A DNA stretch of 64,000 bases, from the NCBI RefSeq assembly GCF_014356525.2, contig NC_052518.1, positions 30,490,213-30,554,212 on the forward strand, read 5' to 3'. This document shows, one piece after another, positions 49,901 through 64,000 of this stretch; positions within the stretch are counted from its first letter, which is position 1; the number at the start of each line of letters is the position of its first letter. Below the pieces are notes generated by a model that was not told the DNA's origin, did no database searches, and was given only the letters and a program-made list of their open reading frames with translations. The position numbers and the translations under genes are program-made. Source of the stretch: Nilaparvata lugens. Lineage: Eukaryota; Arthropoda; Insecta; Hemiptera; Delphacidae.

Positions 49901-52900
49901 AGCTTAATTTTGACTAGTTAGTAGATTAACATAGCAAAAGTGCACATCTTTATCCCCTCTGTTGAAGGTTTGGAACCACTGAGTTGACACTAGTTGCAAT
50001 ATTGAAAATGTTGCTACATTACACTATCATTTTTGATCATTTGTTACATCGCACAACTATTATATGAATACTTTGTATTGTTGTAACCAACTTGAATAAA
50101 TTGACAATTCCTTTTTACTGCTTATTCAAATTTACTATTTGTTACTTTTGATTTTCATTAAACGTCCTTTTTCCCACTTAGTGCAGTCATCATAACTTTT
50201 AAGGCCATTTGTAAAGTGCCACTTATATCAATAAATGCAATCATTTGTTATTGTTACATTGTCTTACAATTTCATGGCGTCTACCTTGCTACCAGGTATT
50301 TAGTAGTTTTACTCATAAGTTTTTTGTGAGTTTGGGTAAAGGTATTGATGAACAACATCAGCCATCTATTAATTATATTTATTATTTAACATACATTTCA
50401 TTCAACTTAGTATACAGTCCACTTGAAGTCCCTCATACCAAACACATCAGATACATAGTTTTCGAGTTATATGTGAGAAACCAAAAAATGTTACCTAAAC
50501 CACCCCCACCCCCTTAGCACAAGGGGTTGGGGGGGGACTTTTGATATGTTTACCCCCTTACCATCCTAAACAGAACTGCGGGGCCAAAAATTGTCTTCCA
50601 AACTTTTCCCATCTATAACCTTTCCTTGACTGCACTGTATATCATCTAGTTAATTTTGATATCACATTAATTAAAAAGCTTCCCTCATAGTATAATTTTT
50701 CAATATTTTACCAATTTTATAATACACAAGAAATCAATATATTGCCGAGGTTGTCAAAGATGTGAATTTTCAAAGTGTTTTGATGTAAATTATTGCAAAA
50801 AACTAATATCATGGTTAGCTATGCATAAAGAGGCATGATAGCATGATGGTCATTCTTTACTGAATCGAAATAAGCTGTTATAACTTTTTCTACTATTAAT
50901 TTGGTTTTCAATAAACTAGTTATGATCAGATGCCTCATTACTAAATGCAAAATTCATTTCGGTTATGTAGCTTTTCTGCAATAAACTAGAATTACTCAAT
51001 AATTAAGTTGTTTAATTTGCTGTTAAAGTTAGGCTACATTCACACCAGAGTTGTCAACTAACTGAGTTCTCAACAAATTGAGGCAGTTTCTGGAAATCCT
51101 TGTTTTAAACAAAAATTTTCGTTTCCCAACCAATATGAGAAACACTGAAAAAGTTTTGAACAAAGTCCTCTACAAGTCCTCGCAAACTATACAATCGCTA
51201 TTAGACCAATTCTTTGGCAACAAGTTCTCTATTCTGTTGCTCTACAAAAGAACAGTAACTTTATAAAGAAAGCTATTGTGGACAAATTTTTTTGTTGACA
51301 ACTTTGGTGTAAATGCAGCAGCTTCAGCATTTATCCTTATCCATGAAATATATTGTTGTACTTGAGTATACTCTTCATTTTTAACTACCCTATGTCGCAC
51401 CTGGCTATTCTATTGGCTGCGAGCGAAATAGTAACAACTATCAACAGTATATAGCTGGCTAGTAGAATTCCACTAGCTTCAAAAGTTTGAAGATGTCAAC
51501 AATTCATTCGGGCTACTGAGACAAATGCGCAGGTACCAAAAAATAAATTTGTAATGGAATCAAAAAAAGGTAGGTACGGTAATGGAAAATTAAGTGTCAC
51601 TGTTTTGATAGAAGCTATACAAGCATTGTTTTAATTGTCAGGTGTGACACAAGGCTTGCTATAATAATTCTAATCTGAAACAAATAATAGCTATAATACT
51701 TTGAAATCATTTAAAACAACAGTATTTTCCACAGAATAGGCAATGTCGTTATTTTTAGTCACTGGGTATGCCTAGGCCTGTATTTCTAATTTTATTTTTT
51801 GCAAAATCTCAAATTTATTTTTCTTCATTCATATACAATATAATATAATCTTCAATTCCATCATGATACATTACATTAATTCCAATAAGTAAGCATATTA
51901 TTATATTAAATTGATGGTTAGCTGTCACAGGAGGATAGAAAGGCTATTATATCTATGAACTCAGTCAGCATAGCGGTGGCTATGACTCTGTACGGTAACC
52001 AATAACAAAAATAATAATATAGTCTATTGATGAATAAAGATTTTACAAAATAAGAATACTTATGAAAGTTGATGGTAGGCCTACTATTACTTGATTTCTA
52101 TATTCAGGCATTAATATCAATTATTATGAAAATTCATTATTCGAATCATCATTAAACTATTTTTCTTGACGAATAAAATATGATTGATTATTTTAAACAA
52201 GTCACCAGGATTTTGGATTCAAATATGAATTACAATACAATACCGTATATTAGGTATTTTCATTAAGAAATTTAGATCTCTGAACATTCATGGGAAGTTG
52301 AAGGACAGTGATGGTTTTTCTTCTTGAAGTATACCATTGGACATTCAATAAATAAATATCCATCAACAAGCTCTCAGACAAAACAACGTTTTTTGTTGAA
52401 CTTGAGTAGAGTTTCTAATTGAAGCTTCAAAAATTGTATTCAGTCTATTTCAAGGAAGTTCTCATTCTTCTACGTTAGGGCCAGATCAAATTCAATTTAT
52501 CACAAGAACAATATTAAGCATTTCTTTTACCAATCGAAGAGCTTCCTGCTTTGCTGACTCTAAAAACGCTCAACTGGCCCTTGTATTGTTGATAAATAAC
52601 CGGCAACATTAAACTTGTTCATACAGCCAAGCCATCTACTCTATATAGTAGATCTACAGTACTCGTATGCGACTAATTTATAAGCCTACGGTACGAATTA
52701 CTAACAAGATTATCAGATATATTTACTAAAATAAAATCCTCTATTCTTCATGTTTTCAATAATATTGCTTATATTCTTTGTTGACCGCCAACACAAATCT
52801 CATTACGGGTACTGTAGTCTATGATAATTCGATCAAGAATTCCTCAAGTAGCCTCAACACATTTATGATGTTAGTTATTCTACTAAGATTCAAAGCTGAA

Positions 52901-53510
52901 ATAAGCAAATATCCCTTTTCTATATTATTTTCAATATTATTATAGATGGTAGCCTACCTATATCATTTAGTTTTCTTTAGTTCATGGTTAGCATACAGTA
53001 TTTGAATTTGCCGGTTGATAATTTGAATTTGCCGGTTAAGCCAACTTGATAATAGTGTTTGAAAAATTTAGAAATAAAGAAGAATAATGAGTTAATCTAC
53101 TAATGAATGTTTTTTTTTAATCTGAATAAACTCATCAATGATTGATTTGAACAATTTTTCATTATAAAATATAAATATATTTCATTTGAAATTACAAAAC
53201 AAATCAAGCTGGCCATGTTGTCAGCATTCCAAGTTCAGCTTATCAGGTAAACATTCCAAATTCCACTTCTATGGTTAGGTAAATTGAGAAATAAGCCCTA
53301 CCACAACCGAGTCGCCGGATTTCACTAGCAGACTTTGGTGTCGGAAACAGTGATAAGACAGAGCTACCAACTAAACCTGGTAACCGCTACTGTAGCGGAT
53401 GGATAGCAGTTCTTGTTAGCTGTTACCTTTTTATCACTTCCTATTCCTACTTAACCGCGAATTTTTAATTTCAATCACGAGATTCATACATTGCGAATTA
53501 TATTAATTTA

Positions 53511-53805
53511 CTAGGAATAAATTTGTTTGATGGATGAATTACGAGATTTTATTTGATGAAGTAGGCTAAGTTTTGTAGCTTGATGAAAAATTAATAGTCG
53601 AACCTGTCATTTGAAAAATCAAGCAATAAAGTATGCTGTTACGACCATGCTGAAATGAACAAAAAATATGATTTGACTGACAAAATTTATCTTTTGATAA
53701 TTATTGAGATTTTTCAAATGCCAGGTTCGATTATTATTTTTCATCAAGCTACAAAACTTAGCCTACTTCATCAAATAAAATTGAATGATGGTGACTAATT
53801 CCTAG
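53511..53805. mobile_element. Fold-back MITE 1, copy B
   Basis: Counterpart of 37026-37317. Confidence 0.7.
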
Positions 53806-55266
53806 ATAAATAATATCCTTCCTTATTTATCCAGCATATTGTTGAATTGAAAATTAGAAAGATCTAAGCAAGTAAATAAATAACATTACATTTTAAAAAT
53901 AATAATTGCAATATGGAAACAAAGTTACCGTATATATTCACTTCTCCTTATATGGCCATCAAAATTGATAGAATCAATGAAAATTCTTAAGTAATTTATT
54001 GAAATGTTTGATTATAATATTGATTAATTTTTCAATTACAGTAACTTAATTAATTGAAAATGGCAAAGAAAAATAGTCGATTCATGTCAGTAGTCGGTAA
54101 ATTGATGAAACATTTTGAAAGCTATATAGGTAACTACTTACTTGCAATGAGAATTTTTATTTCATTCCGTTTTCAGTAATATTATGAGGATTTTTTTCAT
54201 GAATATTACTGCCAAGCAGTGCTAGATTTAAACCGGTGCACAACAGAGCTGAACAATATTAGTACCTACCTCTACCTAGGCATATATTCAGCAGTTTAAT
54301 TTCATCCCAGTTAATACATTTAAGAGAATTTAAATCCTATTCTAATCCTGTATATGTTATGTTTGCTGTCTTTCAACTAAAACTGAAACATGAAAATGAA
54401 TCGTCATCATGATATAAAATACTATTGACCTAATGCTGATGATTTTTATTTAAACCTGACACAGGAAAAATTTCGTTTGAATAGTAATCAAAATTGATAC
54501 AAATTGGCCAATTTTATTAAATAAAGAAAAAAATTTCCCGGGGGAAGACTACAGTATACTCCCTTCCACATGGGAGGCATTCCATACCCTCCCGGAGCAT
54601 AGCTCCGGTACTTTCTTGTGTCAAGTATCAAATAATTAACTATGCTTTTTTAGATTTCTATTTAAAAAAATATTATGCACATAATTATATAGCCTACCTG
54701 TATGGGCCTACAATATAGAATGCAGTTATTATACAATATATTGTATCTTATCGCTCAAAACGATGAAAGATTCAAGGCTGCTACCGTACTCCTTTAAACC
54801 AATGACCGCACTTGAACTGGCTCTGCTTAATAATCGAACCCCACCTTGGAATAATATTATATCATATCCATCAAAAATATTGATATATTATATCCTTTCC
54901 ATATCCACATCATCATTATTTCACATACTGTACCCGCTCTTTCGAGGAACACGTTCAGTAAAAAACTTCCACAAAAAATAGGAAAACAGACTATCATAAA
55001 AATTTTTAATTCTTAATAACGTATAAATCATTTGCGCTCTTTATTTATTGTTTAAAAAATTATATTTTAGTTTTTTATATCGACATCTTCTATAAAATTA
55101 TTGAATAAAATCTCAATGCCCATTGCAACTTCAAATTCAAAATAATTAATCACAGTTATATCTATGCAATTGTAAATAAGACAAAAAAACTCACGTCCCT
55201 TAAAATAAGAGTGCCGTCTCTGGTGGATGTGCTGCCACATTTCCACTTGTTCGTCAAGTAAATTCA

Positions 55267-55630
55267 AGGGCTCATTTTCGAGCTCGGGATTTAGCTAAGT
55301 TCTAGACTTTAAACAGCTGGAGCCAGAAAATTGGCTTTCCGAAAAAGGGCGTATTCGTAGTTTTTATGCTAATCTTCATTTTCTCATTTCTATAATTATT
55401 GGAGACGTTTATTGCCTTGACGAAATGATACATTTCTAAATAATTCAAAATAGGTAGCTGAAACTTTACACTATTTTCTCTTTATTTTATTTTGTGTTCA
55501 ATTTTATAGTTTTTCAAAATTTAATTTAAACGTGGACTACGACGACGCCCCGTTTCGGAAAGCCAATTTTCTGACTCCAGTTGTTTAAATTCTAGAACTT
55601 AGCTAAATCCCGAGCTCAGAAACTGGCCCT
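55267..55630. mobile_element. MITE family 2, first copy, B
   Basis: Counterpart of 38772-39133. Confidence 0.8.
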
Positions 55631-56130
55631 AATATTTTATATTTTCAAATCACTCCAATTATTCCAGTCCGTTCATTCCATTCAGCTGTATGTATGAGTG
55701 AATTAACGAAGTTGATAAATTGTGACCCATTAAAAAAATATGATTCCACCTCTTGGCAGGATATAATTAGCAACGTCCCGTCCGAATCCCTCCTCACAGG
55801 GATAATAAACCGATTTTCAGTAGCCGCTACCAGGTCTAGTAGACGCCAAAAGTAGATTTAAATAATAACAATAGAGTACTTAAAGTGAGAAAACGGAAAA
55901 AATGACATGAATTCAATAATTATAATAATAATGCTGTTTAATTCATAAATAGTAAAAAATAGACTCAATTACAATTTTACGATATAATTCTAAACAAAAA
56001 CACTTATTTTAGAGGCAAAATAATCAAATTGTTAAAAAAGATCACCATTACACTACTTCAACAAACAGAGTGCCCCAATATTAGATTTTATCAACTTGTA
56101 GGTTATACAATTCAAGAGATTTAGGTTATT

Positions 56131-56476
56131 ACAGAATGACCCAAAAAGAATGGTCGGCTTTTAAGTGACTATAACTAGAATAATTTCCAACATACATTTT
56201 ATTTCTATATATTATGAGCTTGTTCAATTGTCTAATTTCAGAAAACGTCATAATTAACAAAACTGCTTCAAAGTCGTCGACGTTCCATTAGGTGGCGTGA
56301 TTATCTTTTGGCCTTTGTTTGCCGCTCTTCCTTTACAGTATTATGTATGTTAATTATGACGTTTTCTGAAATTTGACAATTGAACAAACACAGAAATATA
56401 GAAAACTAAATGTATGTTGGAAATTATTCAAGTTATAGTAATTTAAAAACCGACCATCCTTTTTGGGCCATTCTGT
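56131..56476. mobile_element. MITE family 3, copy B
   Basis: Counterpart of 39630-39973, with the left end acagaatgaccc that mirrors the right end. Confidence 0.8.
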
Positions 56477-56695
56477 ATCTTACAACACACAACGTTCACA
56501 TTACACATAAGGAACTAATTTTATCATCGGAAGAAACATAAATTATCAGCCATACTAAATTAGGATATTTATTGAGAACAATATTTTCAATAAAAATCAC
56601 ACTGATTATCCAGAAGCGAAATGCTAGTTGCAATTCAATACAGAAGTGGAATTAGTGTTAATCTAGCTCTAGAAGATCCACATTTACGAGTAACA

Positions 56696-56941
56696 TTTTG
56701 AATGAATAACGCAACACATTGAAAAAACTGGTTATTTATATAGTAATCAGTCTGCTACTATTTACATTTTATTTTACATACTACTATATTCATTTCATTT
56801 ACATTTATGACAGACTGGCACACTGTCAAACGAGAGAAGGAGGTAGTAATTTCAAGCATCTTTTAAAATGAAATGTTAGTAGCAGACAGATTACTAAATA
56901 AATAACCATGTTTTTCAATGTGTTTCGTTATTCATTCAAAA
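56696..56941. mobile_element. MITE family 4, copy B
   Basis: Counterpart of 40201-40445. Confidence 0.8.
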
Positions 56942-57651
56942 AAGTGTTGATTTAAGTTTCATTACTTTACCTATCATTTCTTTACAAACTAAAACTTCAA
57001 TCAGCCGCCATTTTTGGTAGAAGTATCATAGAACATTTTTATTGATGCCATATTTCTAGTTTTAAAAAAGCATTTAAAATGATGTAGCACACAATGGGTG
57101 TTAACAATATTAGAGTTACAACCCCTAAGTCACCCCCTTCCTTATGAGGGGTTGAAATTCAGTTGTACGTCAAAAGGTAGAGTATTCGTCCAATAACTTA
57201 TCATGAAAGTTACAGTATTATAACTACAACAGTCTCCAACTTATTGAAGGGTTCCCATACATTATGACTTACTCTGTATAAATACATTTTCAACTCAACT
57301 AACTTAACTACCGTATATGATATGTGCAGAATAATAGTTTCTTCGTGTAGATACCTCTCCAGCCGCTTCCAGTAGAATGGGAAATTATCAATTTGAAAAA
57401 CAACTTCCTCACTTTACCAAAAGCGGCCCAGAGAGCCTTGTTTGTCAGCTATCTTGTTAACAATAAGTTAATACAAAAGTGGTGAGTCTTTTTTCCTATT
57501 ACATGAATATTAATTTCATTTATTGACTGATGGAAATATCGGTATGGATCGCTAACGATTTTTCATCACTGTATAAAAAAAATTATTAGAAGTTCAATTC
57601 AAATTTATGTTTAAGTAACTTGAAAGTAAAGCAACTAGGAGACATAATTTT

Positions 57652-58005
57652 AGGGCCGGCCTCCGAGTTCGAGATTTAGCTTAGTTCTAGACTTTAAACA
57701 GCTGGAGTCAGAAAATTGGCTTTCCGAAATGGAGAGTAGTCATGGTTTTTAAGATATTTATTTTCTCATTTCTAAAATATTGGAAACATTTTTTCTTGAC
57801 AAAATGAAGCATTCCTAAATAATTAAAATAGCTGAAACTTTACACAATTTAGTCGTTATTTTATTTTGTGTTCAACTTAAGTGTTTTTGGGAAATTTAAT
57901 TTAAACGTGGACTACGACGAGGCCCCGTTTCGGAAAGCCAGTTTTCTGACTCCAGCTGTTTAAAGTCTAGAACTTAGCTAAATCCCGAGCTCGGAAACCG
58001 TCCCT
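57652..58005. mobile_element. MITE family 2, second copy, B
   Basis: Counterpart of 41136-41487. Confidence 0.8.
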
Positions 58006-58662
58006 TAAAATATTTTTATGGTAAACTTCATTCGCATTGATCTGGCAAAAACCCATGCACAATTCTGGGTGATTCACAACCGGACAAAGATAATTCAAGA
58101 AACATAAATTCGGGTTGACCGTCACCTTTTCAAGTAATTCATCTAGCACTTCAATCTCAAGGGTTTACTATAAAATGAGGATTATTGACATATCGGAGAT
58201 GTTATCAATTGACTTATTATAGCATGGTGATCCAAGTCTGAGCAGAAGTAATCTATGATGCAGCCTGGTGTATAGACTAGATTTTTTTTAAGATTTCGTC
58301 TTGGAGACTCCAGGAGGGAGTATAAGACAAGTCATTCTTATGAATACTCAAATTCCATACAGTACAGAACAGTCAAAGTGTATAAATCACCAATCCATAC
58401 GGAATAGTCAAGTGAAATAGATGGTGATGTTCTTGGTTGTGTGGTATAATAGCAAGTTCCGTTGAAGCGGCGACAAACCAGTTCAACTGAAACAGGAGAA
58501 AAAAGCGATCAGAAACAACAGCAAAATACCAAGGAATAATAAGCTTTTAATGAAATTTGTTATTACTTCATTACAAGGCATATAAGTGCTGAAATTATTA
58601 AATATTGAATATGAAAAATATTCAATATATGAATATTTCTTGTAACCGGTGGAGGGTTTTAT

Positions 58663-58852
58663 CATAGCCACCTCTAATACAAGGCCCCGGCCTTGCAACG
58701 TCGCAGCGTAGGCCTAGAATCTAATACATGATTGGTGAAAAAGATCAGCTGGTATTTTAAAAAATCTTTTTACCAATCATGTATTAGATTCTAGGCCTAC
58801 ACTGCGACGTTGCAATATAGTAGGCCGGGGCCTTGTATTAGAGGTGGCTATG
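58663..58852. mobile_element. Hairpin MITE 5, copy B
   Basis: Counterpart of 42140-42327; here the outer arms (ctaatacaaggcccc) pair better than in copy A. Confidence 0.8.
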
Positions 58853-60292
58853 GTTATTTATAAGCCTCTTCAACTCACACCGTACATAAAATTATGTAGC
58901 TGAGAATCTCTCTATACGATGACTTAGTTAATTTTCCAAAATATGTAATATATAAAAATGCATGTGGTTCGATAGACATTATACTACTGCTGTGCGAGGT
59001 ATATCGAGGGGGTGTTTCTTCTCTTCAATAATATTTTCTAAAATTATACTGCTATGAAATCTCTTTTGATTGGTTTAGGAGCTTATAGTGACAAATGCAC
59101 AGATTATTATCATTATTCAATTGTCACCTAGTTAAGCAACTAGCAACTACGAGCCAGGAACTTCAATGAAAAATATTCATAAAATTCGACTTCAGGCTTA
59201 TTAAACTAATCAAAACTAATAAATAGAATCATGTCACATTTGAAATTTTCAAACAAAACAAAGTTATTCAGCAATCAATTCAGGTAAAGAAGGCATATTC
59301 AATTTTTAATTTCAATACTTGGGAACTTGCTAACTTGCTGCAACTATTGTAGGTTTGGGCCTCGGTCATTCTATGAAACTGAATTTTGAGCTATAAGCTT
59401 ATAAGAAAACAACAAGAGTTTGGCACTCACCATTTTAACAATTTAAACTTGGACTCTTCAGAGACACTCACATACGATTTAAGAAAACTCACTATACTTG
59501 AGCTCACACGCACAAATTATTTCCTGATTCTTCTCTTACTAACTCTATAAAATTTGATTTCCTATTTATATAGATAAAAATTACTGATAACTGAAATTTG
59601 TCAATTAGTCCCTCTGGATGGGAAATTGACCCATTCAGAGGACCGAGGCTCGCACACCGTTACACGATGTTTTCCGGTAACGTCTCAATTAGGACTGTGG
59701 CCTTTTCACTGAAAATTATTCCCCTTCCACTAGCGTTGAGCATAACTTTCAGTGGAAAAGCCAAAGCTGCAAAAAGGTCAACGTTCGTAAAATTCCCAAA
59801 TAAAGAAGCTTTTTCGACATGAAATTGAAATTGTATTTGAAAAATGCACGAAAATTGCTTTAATTTCGACAACTAAGCAACAAGTTAGCAAATTCAATAA
59901 AAACATGGTCAATTCTCACACTAAAAACTCAAGGTTCAACATAAGGTAAAAATCAAAGTTCATTCAGTTCAATAACCTGCAAAAGAATATAAGATACACA
60001 GAAAAAAATAACTACAATTATATCCACTCAATATCACACTATTACATTTCAAACAATATGAGTATGAAATATTCACAATACAGACAATTAAAACTTACAA
60101 AACTACAATATGAGATATCCAAAAACTGTATAAAGATTTCCCTTTTGACACTGCCAACTGAATGAAATTTTGTGAGTTGTGATTACAGTAGGAAAGAAAT
60201 AATTCTTGTTAGGATGTAGTAAGCTTAATGAGCTCACCCATCATCTCTCGTTCATCACTGCTCATATATTTTCTATGATATGCACAACCATT

Positions 60293-60672
60293 CTATAGTG
60301 AGGTCCACGTTATAATGGCAGTGGAGAAAGATAGCAAAACAACGTTGCCGATCCTCTGTCTTGTCAATGCCTTCTATAGACGGTAGCTAATACAGGTTTA
60401 TTGATATAATATTTAACTTATTTCTTGTTTGAAATAATCAATTTTATTTTATTAAGCACGAAATTATATTTTCCAATAATTTCATACTGAATTGTAATGA
60501 TGAAGATGAAATATTTTGTTAATTTATTATTAATTCTACATTGTTAAAAGACGATCTGGCAACAGAGTAAAGCGAGAAAGAGATAGCGCTATTTGCTTTA
60601 TTGAATGATAGACAAGGATAGCAATACCATTGCTAATCAAACACTGCCATTATAACGTGGACCTCACTATAG
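60293..60672. mobile_element. MITE 6, copy B
   Basis: Counterpart of 43758-44137, same length. Confidence 0.85.
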
Positions 60673-61190
60673 GAAGTTGTATGGTCGCTGAAGAGAATGG
60701 ATTATTATTGTTTGTAAGCAGGATTATACCAGGGTCATCTTTTTCAACCTCCGATCTCATATCATAAGACACAGACGAGCGATAGGGGGGCAACTTTCAC
60801 AGAGCTCAACAGTTAAATATCATTCCCACCAAACGCCCTGTGATCCATGCGGCCAGAACGTAAATTTTTGTCAAGTTATAGAAACATGGCCGCCTAACTT
60901 GAGTCTGCTGCCAAGTGCTAGTTACGTAGCGTTATTAGTTTTTGCAAGCAAAATGCAAAAGTTCAGCATAAATCTGAAAATTATTTTAATAATGTGTGGT
61001 TACCGGAAATCAGATGCATTTGAGTACCAAGTACTAAATGAAGTAACGTGAGTAATCAAAGTATCGTTTCTATTGAATACGTTAAGTAGTGAGGGATAAT
61101 GACTGCATCAAGTAGATGCTTAATACCAACATAACAATATCACTGAAGAGAGAAAGAAACCGAGGATTAACGTGCCGTTCGTAAGATTTG

Positions 61191-61350
61191 GAGCCAAGCC
61201 ATATGAGGCGTTTTTCAGACGAGTCGACAGGGCAGGAAGCTCTCAGATTGACTGATTGGGTAGGCGTTCCGGAATCAGCTGATAATTAGCCAATCGGTGA
61301 GCTTCCTGCCCTGCCGACTCGTCTGAAAAACGCCTCATGTGGCTTGGCCC
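61191..61350. mobile_element. Hairpin MITE 7, copy B
   Basis: Counterpart of 44656-44815. Confidence 0.8.
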
Positions 61351-62214
61351 TTGGATCGTATGGATATATTGGAATATTACGCTAAGGAAGCGGACCTCAA
61401 ACATAAATTCGGCAGACATCTCTAAAAACATATGAGTAAATTTGTAAATTCTCATTTGAATAAGCTTGAGATAATATGTCAGCAACAGACTAAAATTTTT
61501 TAAAATAGTTTTTTAAACAGACTATGTCTAAAACCCCAACAAACCGACACTGTTGGAGTTTTGATGGAACATGTGTGACAAGCTCATGTGAGCATCATCT
61601 GTGCTCTAATTTAGATTGACCAATAATTGATGATTGAACAATCTATAAATTTGATGATTGAACAATCTATAAATTTGATGATTGAACTAATTTATAAATT
61701 TGATGGGCAAAAATATGTATTCAGTCCAACGCTCACCTTCAAGCTTAGTATTGATAGAAAATCCAAATCGAGCACTGGAGGAGCATCTACTATTTCAAGA
61801 TAGAGCCTGCCATAAGCATGAATATCAAGATTATCAATCCATTCTGAAAAAAGAGTTATACAGCATGGGTTAAATTGTGTTTTGTTAAAGAAATTTAATC
61901 TAATTATTATTCTTGTAGATCCATCTATTCAGTGCGCTCCTTAATTAATAAATTATAAAAGTGTATGAACTGTCAAAAGTGAGGAAATTGTCATGATGAG
62001 CAACGAACTCCAATTTCAGGAAACAGTTTGGAAATCTGTCAATGGCTTATTTGTAAACGTAGAGCATTTTAATGAAAACGTACAGATGCAAATGAATCTA
62101 TAAATTAAATAAATATAAAGAATATATTATTAATATGGTAATATTATATAATATACAATATCATATAGTAATATGATCGATATTAGTAGTCACTAATAGG
62201 CCTACTATATATCG

Positions 62215-62866
62215 GCCTGTCTCCCAAGATTTTTCTTAATTGAGATTTTGATTGGTTGCCTTTCAGGGATTTGATGTACTCTGGCAATTTATTGAAAAAT
62301 ATGACACCTTTAATAAATTAATCATTCTCTGTTAGTTTCTTATTTACCCTTATCCTGTGATAAAATTTAGAGTTTCTACTGTTCTTGCTATGTATGTCAC
62401 TTGAAGCAGTCAATTTATGTGAATTTTTGTGGATGAAGATTATGGTTTTATATATGTAGAGAGCATAAACTGTCAATATTTTATAGTTTTGAAATGTAGT
62501 TCTACAAGAGTCTCTATATCCTAGTCTAAAAATATATCTCAATATTCTTTTTTGAACGGGAAAAGGTCTATTCATGTATTTATTGGCAGCTCCTCCCCAT
62601 ATTATACCATAGGCTAGATGAGAGTACATGATTCCATAATAAATCAGAAGAAGCCGATCTTCAGTTAAATATTTGGAAAGCCTTTTGAGAATGTAGGAAT
62701 TTCTATTTATTTTATTTGTGATGTAATTGATATGATCTTCCCGGGTCAGTTTTTCAACAATGTGAATACCAAGAAAATTCAACTTTTTCCTTACTTCTAG
62801 TGGTTCATATCTACGAGAGCAGTTTGGATCCAGTGAAAATTGATGTAAAAATCTGGTGTGGCGCAC
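62215..62866 (-). pseudogene. LINE reverse-transcriptase C-terminal fragment, copy B (longer)
   Basis: Same region as 45245-45803 but without the frameshift: open through VQKRILRYIFRLGYRDSC and ILTVYALYIYKTIIF. The reading resumes beyond the stop at 62318 with an NKLPEYIKSLKG-type ending typical of these ORF2 proteins, which lies in the segment missing from copy A. Confidence 0.75.
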
Positions 62867-63545
62867 TCACACAACTTTTCTTTGCTGTTATGAAAATTAT
62901 TGATCACCTGACGCTAGTGTTCACGCGCATCTCAAGTCTATTATCCAAAGATCTGAGCCAGCTGGTGACAGGACAATAACGCTGGAGACACACGAGGTCT
63001 GCTATCTCTTCATAGTGAATGATTTAATAGAATCAACAGTGGCCAACAGTTTGCAATTGAATAATAACATTTTCTTGAATTTCAAGCTTATTTTCAATTT
63101 TAGGTGAACATTTTACTGAACATTAATTGTAGAGATTTTCATGCTCAATCTTTTCCACTTGAAATTTTGTGTTTAAATTGTATCTGAAGCCTGATTATTG
63201 GGAATCTAAAATCAAACTTTGCATAGATGGGGCGGAGCTTTTGAAATTTCTACAGATGTGGGACTTGTGGCAGTTGATAGAGCTTATCGATGACTATTTT
63301 AGGTATAAATTTGATTGTGAAAAACCCTGTTTTTGACAACATTTTCGCCATTTTAGCCGCCATCATAAATTGCAGTTGATCGAAATTGTTCGAGTCGGAT
63401 CCTTATTGTTTAAGGACCTTGTTATAGCCTACACTGTATCTTATAATATTCAACGTGACATTTGCCGCTTGCGTTATATGGTAATTTTTAATGAAAAAGA
63501 AATTAGACCTTTACCTTCGATCTTGTTATGGGTGAATCGAGCATC

Positions 63546-64000
63546 TGCACTAGATGCAACGCCAACTCTTTCACGATGGAACTCAGCCGGAATATTCTTG
63601 CACTTCATTCTATAAAGAAGAATAATTCAAGTTTAGAAGTTGTTAATCAGTTGGTTTCTACAATTGTTCACTAAAGGCGTAATCCCTTAGCGATGGCTCT
63701 AGCCGCGCAGAGGAGAAAAGTAAATTGAAATAAAATGATTTTATATACCGTACACAATTTAACTTAGGCTATGCGTTAAATAATATCAAAATCAAATCAT
63801 TTATTGTCACACAACATTAAAATGTTACAACAACGTCATTAATAACACAGAAACATCAGTTTAAAAATCTATTACAAAGAAATCTTCAACTTTCATTGAC
63901 TAATACTTTTTTAAATATTTACAGTAACTATTAAAGCTCATTCTTTTGATATTTTCAGGCAAAGAGTTATAAAGTTTTATTGACATGTATTGCCAGTTTT
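63546..64000. other. Sequence beyond the duplicated block
   Basis: AT-rich. From about 63785 it resembles another minus-strand LINE 3' end (aaatcatttattgtcacaca) and, at 63960-64000, part of its C-terminal coding region. Truncated by the window. Confidence 0.4.

Larger units (their letters stand above)
46994..63545. repeat. Copy B of the ~16-kb duplicated block
   Basis: Starts where 30388 would be and follows copy A to gagcatc (63545 against 46480). Large copy-B-only segments: 48506-48770, 50688-51163 and 61785-62335. The first ~600 bp after the gap differ from A mostly by missing single bases, many in homopolymers, as in low-quality contig ends. Gene content as in copy A: none convincing. 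Confidence 0.9.

Overview
This looks like nuclear DNA of an arthropod, most likely an insect and perhaps a planthopper-type hemipteran. That placement is inference from the repeat types and the AT-rich, MITE-dense composition. The sequence is AT-rich, packed with non-LTR retrotransposon wrecks, fold-back MITEs, microsatellites and eukaryotic-type splice signals, and it carries one assembly gap of exactly 100 N (46894-46993). I found no convincing host protein gene apart from two weak exon candidates (9076-9224 and the FLYWCH-like reading frame at 32886-33116).

Layout. 35-5880: a degraded LINE on the minus strand (endonuclease + reverse transcriptase), split by a second, plus-strand LINE at 1377-3503 flanked by a 63-bp target duplication. 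5880-10678: minisatellite, purine-rich DNA, a LINE ORF1 fragment, CACGTG-rich and palindromic repeats, and a LINE endonuclease fragment. 10679-28978: a near-complete 18.3-kb Maverick/Polinton (adintovirus-like) element, the core of the window. 28985-30387: LINE fragments and a fold-back element. 30388-46480 and 46994-63545: two nearly identical ~16-kb copies of a MITE graveyard on either side of the N gap, most simply two haplotypes joined end to end. Copy A ends with a tRNA-derived SINE against the gap; 63546-64000 is unique sequence with another LINE tail.

The Maverick has long terminal inverted repeats beginning AG and ending CT, with an imperfect 6-bp duplication outside (ctattc/ctattt). 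Plus-strand genes run: protein-primed DNA polymerase B (replication), retroviral-type integrase with a chromodomain-like tail (insertion), FtsK/HerA-type packaging ATPase, a DUF8207-like protein, a coiled-coil protein, a parvovirus-type phospholipase A2 minor capsid protein, adenain-like protease, penton-like protein, a 58-residue basic protein, double-jelly-roll-type major capsid protein, and three 3' accessory genes. Minus-strand genes near the left end are a 103-residue protein, a 167-residue protein and a BIR (inhibitor of apoptosis) protein. Replication, integration, packaging, protease and main capsid genes are uninterrupted; the coiled-coil, PLA2 and first 3' accessory genes carry frameshifts. 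The copy is therefore recent but probably no longer fully functional.

The most unusual signals are (1) a TATA promoter followed by AUG-free, duplicated leader exons that appear to splice to a site 4 nt before the polymerase start codon, with similar acceptor-like sites just upstream of several other genes; (2) a set of candidate cell-death genes (a clear BIR protein, a half-BIR motif in another gene, and weaker DED-like and Bcl-2-like candidates); and (3) the 16-kb duplication with haplotype-specific indels.
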